Positions 1 to 6,329 of a DNA stretch of 15,330 bases are shown piece by piece. The stretch lies in the NCBI GenBank assembly GCA_964512085.1, contig CAZEIU010000018.1, forward strand, positions 1 to 15,330, read 5' to 3'. This DNA is from JAUPVL01 sp964512085 (GTDB lineage: Bacteria; Patescibacteriota; Saccharimonadia; CAILAD01; BJGX01). A program made the translations under genes and the position numbers. Every line of letters starts with the position of its first letter. Positions within the stretch are counted from its first letter, which is position 1. The notes below the pieces were generated by a model, which worked only from the letters and a program-made list of their open reading frames with translations, made no database searches and was not told where the DNA came from.

Positions 1-1328
1 GGTACGGCTATAATACTAGTTTTAATACCAACTTCTGCCCACTTTTTTGAAACTTCTTTGGCAACTTCTTCATATACTGAGTCTTTAAGAGTTACTAGCC
101 TTAAGCTAGAGTTATTAATTTGCTCTTGATTTAATTGGGTAATCAACTCTTTGGCTTTGGCCTGATTGTAATCATATTTTAAAATACTTTTGTCAAATCC
201 CGAGTAGCCTGCCAGAATTGGATAATTTACCACCATGCCTTGACCGTCAAGAACGCCATCTACAATTTCTTTTTTATTGGTAGCAAACGCCAAAGCTTGA
301 CGAAGTTTGATATCTGATAATAGTGCAGATTTAGTGTTTAAAAATAATGCACTATAGGCTGGCAAGCTTAAGTGGTGAATCGTTAAATCATCAATCTTGC
401 TGGCTTTTTTCTCTAGCTCTGGTCTGGCTATGGCAAAGCCAAGTATTTGTTTCTTTTGATAGCCCTCTAAAAACTGGTTGGAGTTTTCAAAAAGAATAAA
501 TTGAACATTGTCTATATATGGCTTGCCAAAATGATATTTGTCAAAAGCTTGCAGCGAAATAACCTCATCGCCTTCTTCAACAGAAGATAGTTTATATGGA
601 CCACTCCCTATTGGCTTTTGATTAAATTCATTAGTCTTAAGTAGACTTGGTTTCACATTCTCTAATATATGTTTAGGAATAATTCCAACAGTAGCATTAT
701 ATAAAAACGATGAGTAGCTGTTAGGTAATACCAACTTTATTGTTGATTTATTAATAACTTCATATTTAACTCCGTTCCAATTACTAGCCAATGGACTTTT
801 GGCGTCGGGGTTTTGTATTCGGCTGATAGTAAAAGCAATGTCGTCGGCAGTCAGCTCTTTACCGTCTTGCCATCTTAGGTTGTCACGTAAATAAAAAGTG
901 TAAGTCTTTTTATCGGCACTAATATCCCAACTCTTTGCCAAGTCACCTTCAATTTGTCGTTTACTATTAACTCTTGTAAGTCCACTAAAAACCACCGAGG
1001 TTACATCTACAGTAGCTGAGTTGTCAGGATAAAGTGGATTAACAGATTTAACTGTTCCGACCAAACCTTCGTTATAGGTTCCTCCTCTGCTTGGAGCTTC
1101 CATTAGGTAATGCGAACCAATACTATTCCAGTTCATCCAGAATCCGGCTAGACTGACTGCTACTATTAGCAACATAGCAATAAACACCCCTCTAGCAACC
1201 CCGAGCTTTTTCCATCCACCGTATATATGTCGGTCTGTATAATTTAACAGCCAAATTCGCCAAATGTGCATTTTTTGGCGTAATTTTCTCGATCTTCTTT
1301 TAAACTGAAATTTTAAATATGAAGCCAT
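1..1328 (-). CDS. Peptide ABC transporter substrate-binding protein, SBP_bac_5 type (3' end outside window)
   Basis: This is a family 5 extracytoplasmic binding protein that would deliver oligopeptides or similar solutes to an ABC importer; 442 codons are visible and the gene continues beyond position 1. The translation starts with about 44 basic and aromatic cytoplasmic residues, then one hydrophobic segment (about residues 45-65). Family signatures follow: GGTYNEGLVG and NPLYP, then LRWQDGKELTADDIAFT (the usual substrate-binding-protein pattern of hydrophobic-DG-x-LTA-D-D-V), and later IGSGPYKL. The hydrophobic segment ends in Leu-Ala-Gly-Phe, so there is no lipobox Cys, and the protein is probably anchored by an uncleaved helix. 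The ATG shares its A with the secG stop (TAATG) and I see no Shine-Dalgarno, so translation is probably coupled. Transporter partner genes are not in the window. The family call is firm; the substrate is unknown. Confidence 0.88.
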   Translation of the reverse strand, partial: MASYLKFQFKRRSRKLRQKMHIWRIWLLNYTDRHIYGGWKKLGVARGVFIAMLLIVAVSLAGFWMNWNSIGSHYLMEAPSRGGTYNEGLVGTVKSVNPLYPDNSATVDVTSVVFSGLTRVNSKRQIEGDLAKSWDISADKKTYTFYLRDNLRWQDGKELTADDIAFTISRIQNPDAKSPLASNWNGVKYEVINKSTIKLVLPNSYSSFLYNATVGIIPKHILENVKPSLLKTNEFNQKPIGSGPYKLSSVEEGDEVISLQAFDKYHFGKPYIDNVQFILFENSNQFLEGYQKKQILGFAIARPELEKKASKIDDLTIHHLSLPAYSALFLNTKSALLSDIKLRQALAFATNKKEIVDGVLDGQGMVVNYPILAGYSGFDKSILKYDYNQAKAKELITQLNQEQINNSSLRLVTLKDSVYEEVAKEVSKKWAEVGIKTSIIAV

Positions 1329-1549
1329 TAGTTAGGCAATAATAATGATCCTAGTATGCTTGCTACAAATATTACCGCAAGCACTATTGTTATTATAAAT
1401 AAAGCTTTCTCAGCGCCTCTCTTACTACGATAAAAGCTACTTTCTCCACCAAAGGCTGTACCCAGGCCGCTGCCTTGGTTTTGCAACAATATAGAAATAA
1501 TCAGCATAATACTAGAAACTACAGTTACTATCGATAAGATGCTCTTCAT
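1328..1549 (-). CDS. secG: Preprotein translocase subunit SecG
   Basis: SecG is the small auxiliary subunit of the SecYEG protein-export channel in the cytoplasmic membrane. The 73-residue product has the usual two-helix layout: a first membrane helix (about 5-22), the conserved loop LLQNQGSGLGTAFGG followed by SSFYRSKRGAEK, and a second helix (about 48-70). Length and loop match the family well. The ATG overlaps the stop of the upstream holin-like gene by ATGA. A strong Shine-Dalgarno (AAAAGGAG, minus strand of 1557-1564) lies 7 nt upstream, inside that gene. Its own stop overlaps the start of the peptide-binding protein (TAATG), so the three genes form one envelope operon. Confidence 0.93.
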   Translation of the reverse strand: MKSILSIVTVVSSIMLIISILLQNQGSGLGTAFGGESSFYRSKRGAEKALFIITIVLAVIFVASILGSLLLPN

Positions 1550-1905
1550 ATTTTTTCTCCTTTTGTTGCGAATATATCAAATACATAGTTTACTAACCAC
1601 ACTATTGCTACCGCAGCTATTGCCGACCAGATAGACTTTACTTGAAAATTTGGATAAATTCGACTTGTTAAGTACAGCATTAGGGCGTTTACTACTAGTG
1701 TGAATAGCCCCATTGTTAATATTATTGCCGGCAAGCTAAGTATTACCACCAGCGGTCGTATAAGAGAATTAATAACTCCAAATACCAGGCTAGCAATTAA
1801 TAACGCGGCTAGATTGTTGCCATAATCTATGCCCGACAATAATCCGGCAGCTAGAAACAGCCCTATCCCATTTGCTGCCCACAAAATCAAAAATCTTTTT
1901 AACAC
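1546..1905 (-). CDS. Phage holin family 4 superfamily (YvlD-like) membrane protein
   Basis: This is a 119-residue integral membrane protein with about four hydrophobic helices (roughly 4-22, 30-48, 55-77 and 90-110). The segment GVINSLIRPLVVILSLP, followed by a glycine-containing helix ending in NALMLYL, is characteristic of the YvlD / holin superfamily IV proteins that are widespread in bacterial chromosomes. Despite the family name, nothing here points to a prophage or lysis function, and the molecular role is not established. I chose the GTG at 1905 because a promoter-like TTTACT-17-TAAAAT sits with its -10 hexamer exactly 6 nt before it, predicting a leaderless transcript. Its stop overlaps the secG start by four bases. 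The family assignment rests on pattern recognition. Confidence 0.85.
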   Translation of the reverse strand: MLKRFLILWAANGIGLFLAAGLLSGIDYGNNLAALLIASLVFGVINSLIRPLVVILSLPAIILTMGLFTLVVNALMLYLTSRIYPNFQVKSIWSAIAAVAIVWLVNYVFDIFATKGEKI

Positions 1906-1911
1906 TGCTTT

Positions 1912-1940
1912 ATTTTACCAGATATAGCCTAGAGAGTAAA
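1912..1940 (-). promoter_or_regulatory. Candidate leaderless promoter of the holin-like/secG/peptide-binding operon
   Basis: On the minus strand, TTTACT (1935-1940), a 17-nt spacer and TAAAAT (1912-1917) resemble a housekeeping sigma-70-type promoter (4/6 and 5/6 consensus matches). The -10 hexamer ends exactly 6 nt before the GTG start at 1905, placing the expected transcription start at or within a base of the start codon. The -35 begins just after the uvrC stop, so the promoter occupies the short gap between the two genes. Confidence 0.6.
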
Positions 1941-1941
1941 T

Positions 1942-3396
1942 TTATTTTGTAGTCTTTGTGCTTTGAATTTTTTCTAGTATACTAGCAGCTTTTGATTCGC
2001 CGACAACTTCACTTAGTTCTGATTTTGTGGCCATTTTTATATTAACCACACTACCGAATTTTTTTATAAGTTTCTTACGAGTTGCCGGCCCAATACCCTC
2101 AATAGAATCTAGTAAAGATTCTTTAGTGCGTTTGTTTCTTATTAAGCGATGATAGGTGATGGCAAAGCGATGAGCTTCATCTCTTATCCTTTGTATTAAA
2201 TGAAGTACCGATGAGTTGTCGGCAAAATTAATTTCTTTATATTTTGTACTATCATCATCAGAAGACATAATAATTGTCTCATAACGCTTAGCTAGACCTA
2301 CAATTGGGACGCTGACTGAACTTTCTTGTAGAGATTTCTGGGCTGAGCTCAACTGCCCTTTGCCACCATCTACAATTATTAAATTTGGCTTAGGCCACTT
2401 TTTGTTTCTAGACGAAAATCTTCTTCTTAATGTTTCTTGCATCATTGCAAAATCATTTGGCCCTAATGAGCGCATTTTAAAATGTCTGTACTCTTTTTGG
2501 TCGGGCACTCCATCCGTAAAAACTATCATGCTACTTACGGCATCTCCACCAGCAAAATTAGAGATGTCATAACATTCAATACGACGTGGAATAGCGTTTA
2601 ACTTAAGTGCATTAGTTAGTTCGCTCAACGCGCTGTCTAGTTTGAGATCTATACTTTCTTCTCGGCCAAAAACTATTTTTGTAGATAGTCCTTTAAGAGC
2701 TAAGTATTGATTTCTAATAATAGTAGCTTGTTCGTAATTTTTAGCTTTTGCTAGTTTGTTCATCTCAGATTCTAGTTGCTTTACTATATAAGAGCTTTTG
2801 CCTTCAAAAATAAGCATGAGTTTTCGGATATTACTTCTATATTGGGCTTTTGTTATATCTGGCTGAGGGATTACGCCAATTTGGTACTCTAGCTTACTAG
2901 AATGTTTCTTTTTGGATTTTGAATAATATGGAAAAATATATCTTAAATAACGAAGAGCTTGTCGAACTTGATATCCAGACACGTACGGCCCATAGTAGCG
3001 TGCCCTATCGTCAGTGGGTCGTCTCACTAAATTGATACTCGGAAAATCCTCATTTAGATCTATTTTTATATAAATAAAGTTTTTGTCATCTTTGAGCTCA
3101 ACATTATAAAGCGGCTTATGGCGTTTAATATATTCGGCTTCTAAGAACAAGGCTTCTATTTCAGAGTTGGTTTGCAAATACTCAAGACTTTGAATGTTTT
3201 GAACTAATAATGGCGTTTTATAATCGAGATGTTTTCTATTAAAGTATGAGCTTACCCTGCGTTTTAAATTTGAAGCTTTGCCAATATAAATTATATCGCC
3301 GTCTTTATTTTTAAAAAAATAAACCCCAGGTTCGTTGGGCAGTTGAGACAGCTGTTCTTTGATTGAATTGTTTAATCTATGGTCTTTTTTAGGCAT
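1942..3396 (-). CDS. uvrC: UvrABC system protein C, short cysteine-poor form
   Basis: UvrC makes the two incisions flanking a DNA lesion after UvrA and UvrB have marked it. The 484-residue product has an N-terminal GIY-YIG nuclease (GVY near 25, YIGKA near 37, Glu in SEIEALFLEAEYI), a UVR motif near 210-240 that contacts UvrB, an RNase H-like nuclease (ECYDIS, IIVDGGKGQL and DEAHRFAITYH carry the expected Asp, Asp and His) and a C-terminal helix-hairpin-helix pair (SIEGIGPATRKKLIKKFG). It is much shorter than the roughly 600 residues of E. coli UvrC. Most of the segment between UVR and RNase H is missing, and the four cysteines of the usual Fe-S region are replaced; only one Cys remains (in ECYD). 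Both catalytic centres look intact, so it is probably functional. The ATG has a -10-like TATACT 6 nt upstream. Confidence 0.96.
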   Translation of the reverse strand: MPKKDHRLNNSIKEQLSQLPNEPGVYFFKNKDGDIIYIGKASNLKRRVSSYFNRKHLDYKTPLLVQNIQSLEYLQTNSEIEALFLEAEYIKRHKPLYNVELKDDKNFIYIKIDLNEDFPSINLVRRPTDDRARYYGPYVSGYQVRQALRYLRYIFPYYSKSKKKHSSKLEYQIGVIPQPDITKAQYRSNIRKLMLIFEGKSSYIVKQLESEMNKLAKAKNYEQATIIRNQYLALKGLSTKIVFGREESIDLKLDSALSELTNALKLNAIPRRIECYDISNFAGGDAVSSMIVFTDGVPDQKEYRHFKMRSLGPNDFAMMQETLRRRFSSRNKKWPKPNLIIVDGGKGQLSSAQKSLQESSVSVPIVGLAKRYETIIMSSDDDSTKYKEINFADNSSVLHLIQRIRDEAHRFAITYHRLIRNKRTKESLLDSIEGIGPATRKKLIKKFGSVVNIKMATKSELSEVVGESKAASILEKIQSTKTTK

Positions 3397-3402
3397 GCTT
3401 AT

Positions 3403-3408
3403 AGTATA
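3403..3408 (-). promoter_or_regulatory. Candidate -10 hexamer of a leaderless uvrC transcript
   Basis: The minus strand reads TATACT, then ATAAGC, then the uvrC ATG, so the hexamer ends exactly 6 nt before the start codon. This is the same spacing seen at uvrB, the AhpF-like reductase and the holin-like gene. No Shine-Dalgarno is present and I cannot identify a good -35 at 16-18 nt. The site lies in the 32-nt gap between uvrA and uvrC. Confidence 0.5.
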
Positions 3409-3428
3409 AGCTAATTGATTGAATTTGG

Positions 3429-6254
3429 TTATTTTTTAGCTAGTAATTTAGCAAGATACTTGCCAGTATATGATTGTTTTGATTTAGCAATAGATTCTGG
3501 AGTACCTTCGGCTACTACAGTACCGCCACCACTTCCGCCCTCGGGGCCCATATCAATTACCCAATCGGCGCATTTTATAACATCTAGGTTGTGCTCAATA
3601 ATAAGAACTGAATTACCCATTGATACCAAGGCTTGCAATACTTCGAGTAGTTTTCTAACGTCTTCAAAATGCAAACCAGTAGTGGGCTCGTCTAAAATAT
3701 ATAGTGTTCTGCCGGTGGCTCTTCGGCTTAATTCAGAAGCCAATTTAATTCTTTGAGCCTCTCCGCCAGATAGAGTTGTGGCCGGTTGTCCCAATTTAAT
3801 ATATCCCAAACCAACACTTTTTAAGGTTTCTAATTTTTTAGAAATAGCTGGTATGTTACTAAAAAATTCTGCTGCTTTCTCGACAGTCATATCTAAAACG
3901 TCAGAAATATTTTTGCCTTTGTATAAAATCTCTAGCGCTTCTCTGTTGTAGCGTTTGCCCTGACAAGTTTCACAAGTCACATATACATCTGGCAAAAAGT
4001 GCATTTCTATTTTAATGATTCCATCGCCTCGACATGTTTCACATCTACCACCTTTGACATTAAAACTAAATCTACCGGCACTGTAGCCTCTAATTTTAGC
4101 CTCTGGCACCATAGCAAAAAGCTCGCGAATATCATTAAACGCACCCGTGTAAGTCGCCGTATTACTGCGGGGTGTTCTACCAATAGGACTTTGATCGATG
4201 TCGATAACTTTGTCTAGATGTTCAACGCCTTTAATCTCTTTAAACTTGCCAATAGGTTCTTGGCTACGGTGGTATTCTTGTGATAGCTTACGGGCCAAAA
4301 TATCATTAATTAAACTAGACTTACCGCTACCTGATACGCCACTTACTACTGTCATAATACCAAGAGGTATTTTAACTGTTACATTCTTAAGGTTATGCTC
4401 GGTAGCATCGATTATTTCTAAATAGCGACCATCAGATTTTCTTCTATTTTTGGGTACCTCAATATATTTTTTACCACTCAAGTATTGTCCGGTCAGAGAG
4501 TCTTTGGATTTTTCAATTTCTAGCGGTGAACCTTCGGCCACAATTTTACCACCTTCTTCGCCTGCTAGGGGACCAACATCTATAACATAGTCGGCTGCTC
4601 TAATTGTATCTTCGTCGTGCTCAACTACAATTACGGTATTGCCAAGATTTCTCAAGGTGTGCAAGGTTTCTATTAATCTGTCATTATCTCTTTGGTGCAA
4701 ACCAATAGAAGGCTCATCGAGAATATACAACACACCCATTAAACTAGAGCCTATTTGAGTAGCCAAACGTATGCGCTGGGCTTCCCCACCAGCTAAAGTG
4801 TTAGCCGATCTATTAAGTGACAGATAATTCAACCCGACATCGTTAAGAAATGTTAGACGCGCATTTATTTCTTTGAGTATTTGAGTTGCTATTAAGGCTT
4901 CTTGGGTTTCTAGCTTGAGGTTTTTGAAATAATCTACAGCTTGTTCTACAGTAAAGTCAGTTACTTCGGCGATCGATTTGTCATGCACGGTAATAGCAAG
5001 CACCTCGGGCTTAAGCCTCTTGCCTTCACAGCTCGCACAAAGCTGAGTAGTCATGTACTTTTCTATTTCGCGCTTTACAAAATCGCTATCTGTCTCTCTA
5101 TAACGACGCTCGAGATTGGGTATTACACCTTCAAATTTAGTTTTGTATATTTTACCACCTGGCCCAGGTACGCCAATTTCTTCATTACCCGTACCATAAT
5201 AAACAATTTCTAAATCTTGTTTTTTAAGATCTTCTACGGGAGTATTTAAATTAAAGCTATGCTTCTTGGCTACTGCTTCAAGTAGCTTAGTATACCAGCT
5301 CATACGCTGTGTAGTACGACTCCACGGTCGCACAGCACCTTCGGCAATACTAAGTTTTTTGTTTGGCACAATAAGATCTGGGTCAACCACCAGTAGAGAG
5401 CCTAATCCCATACATTTTGGGCATGCTCCGTGAGGGGAGTTAAAGCTAAAGAGTCTTGGTTCTATCTCTGGTAAGGCAAACTCCGAGTTGGCGGTAGTAA
5501 AATGCTCTGAGAACAATTGTTCTTTATTGGTATCAAAATTTAATACATTTATAACGCCTTCACCAAGATGCAGCGCGGCCTCTACCGACTCGACAAGTCG
5601 TTGAGGGTTTTCTGGATCAATACTGAGTCGATCAACGGCAATCTCGATGGTGTGTTTTTTATTTTTATCGATTCCGGGTAATTCATCTAGTTCATACAAG
5701 TTGCCGTCGAGACGCACACGAGTGTAGCCGGCTTTTTGGGCTTCTTCTAGCATATGCCTGTGTTCGCCTTTTTTGTCTTTTACTACCGGAGCCAAAATAA
5801 TTATTTTGGTATCTTTTGGGTAAGTCTTAAGTGTATCAACAATTTGTTGTGGAGTTTGACGTGTCAAAACTTCACCAGTTTTGGGATCGTGCGGCACACC
5901 GATGCGTGCAAACAATAGTCTTAAGTAATCATATATTTCGGTAACTGTCGCTACTGTAGAACGTGGATTTCGACTAGAAGATTTTTGATCTATAGAGATT
6001 GCCGGACTAAGCCCATCTATTTGATCAACATCTGGTTTTTCCATTAAGCCCAAAAACTGACGGGCATAGGCGCTAAGGCTCTCTACATAACGACGCTGAC
6101 CTTCGGCGTAAATTGTATCGAACGCCAAAGAGCTCTTGCCCGAGCCTGAAAGACCAGTAATAACTACTAGCTTGTCACGAGGAATCTCAACATTTACGTT
6201 TTTAAGATTGTGCTCTCGAGCCCCTTTGATAATAATTTTGTCGTGTTGAGCCAT
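3429..6254 (-). CDS. uvrA: UvrABC system protein A (excinuclease ATPase subunit)
   Basis: UvrA is the damage-sensing dimeric ATPase that loads UvrB onto lesions. The 941-residue product has the usual duplicated ABC layout: Walker A at about 34-42 (GLSGSGKSS) and again in the C-terminal half (GVSGSGKSS), signatures LAGGEAQRIRLA and LSGGEAQRIKLA, and Walker B segments YILDEPSIGLHQRD and YILDEPTTGLH. The second zinc module is complete (CETC, 19 residues, CETC). The first keeps only C278-x2-C281; the partner CxxC is replaced by Thr254 and Ser257. Length is normal for the family. It lies 75 nt downstream of uvrB with its own candidate promoter, and an inverted repeat spans its start codon. I saw no stop or frameshift. 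Confidence 0.97.
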   Translation of the reverse strand: MAQHDKIIIKGAREHNLKNVNVEIPRDKLVVITGLSGSGKSSLAFDTIYAEGQRRYVESLSAYARQFLGLMEKPDVDQIDGLSPAISIDQKSSSRNPRSTVATVTEIYDYLRLLFARIGVPHDPKTGEVLTRQTPQQIVDTLKTYPKDTKIIILAPVVKDKKGEHRHMLEEAQKAGYTRVRLDGNLYELDELPGIDKNKKHTIEIAVDRLSIDPENPQRLVESVEAALHLGEGVINVLNFDTNKEQLFSEHFTTANSEFALPEIEPRLFSFNSPHGACPKCMGLGSLLVVDPDLIVPNKKLSIAEGAVRPWSRTTQRMSWYTKLLEAVAKKHSFNLNTPVEDLKKQDLEIVYYGTGNEEIGVPGPGGKIYKTKFEGVIPNLERRYRETDSDFVKREIEKYMTTQLCASCEGKRLKPEVLAITVHDKSIAEVTDFTVEQAVDYFKNLKLETQEALIATQILKEINARLTFLNDVGLNYLSLNRSANTLAGGEAQRIRLATQIGSSLMGVLYILDEPSIGLHQRDNDRLIETLHTLRNLGNTVIVVEHDEDTIRAADYVIDVGPLAGEEGGKIVAEGSPLEIEKSKDSLTGQYLSGKKYIEVPKNRRKSDGRYLEIIDATEHNLKNVTVKIPLGIMTVVSGVSGSGKSSLINDILARKLSQEYHRSQEPIGKFKEIKGVEHLDKVIDIDQSPIGRTPRSNTATYTGAFNDIRELFAMVPEAKIRGYSAGRFSFNVKGGRCETCRGDGIIKIEMHFLPDVYVTCETCQGKRYNREALEILYKGKNISDVLDMTVEKAAEFFSNIPAISKKLETLKSVGLGYIKLGQPATTLSGGEAQRIKLASELSRRATGRTLYILDEPTTGLHFEDVRKLLEVLQALVSMGNSVLIIEHNLDVIKCADWVIDMGPEGGSGGGTVVAEGTPESIAKSKQSYTGKYLAKLLAKK

Positions 6255-6268
6255 AATTTAAGGCTCAA
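6246..6268. repeat. 7-bp inverted repeat spanning the uvrA start codon
   Basis: The plus strand reads TTGAGCC, nine bases, GGCTCAA: perfect 7-bp arms. The repeat covers the last base of the candidate -10, the predicted transcription start, the ATG and codons 2-4 of uvrA. It could be an operator or an mRNA hairpin sequestering the start codon; the sequence alone cannot separate these, and a chance repeat of this size is possible. Confidence 0.45.
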
Positions 6269-6296
6269 TTGTACCACCAAAGTCAATACTATTCAA
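6268..6296 (-). promoter_or_regulatory. Candidate uvrA promoter (TTGAAT-17-TACAAT)
   Basis: On the minus strand, TTGAAT (6291-6296), an exact 17-nt spacer and TACAAT (6268-6273) give a good sigma-70-type promoter (4/6 and 5/6 matches). The -10 ends 13 nt before the ATG, so the expected leader is only about 7 nt, too short for a normal Shine-Dalgarno. The window contains no LexA-like dyad that I recognise around it. Confidence 0.6.
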
Positions 6297-6329
6297 GCAG
6301 TGAAAATGTGCACTTATCTTTTAGTTCGC

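Noticed and set aside
1546..1905. Prophage or lysis cassette suggested by the holin family name
   Set aside because: No endolysin, phage structural or integrase gene is near; the protein belongs to a chromosomal membrane family and sits in an operon with secG.
3415..3756. Plus-strand open frame of 113 codons opposite the end of uvrA
   Set aside because: It is antisense to conserved UvrA sequence, its translation has no recognisable motif, and open antisense frames are common opposite real genes.
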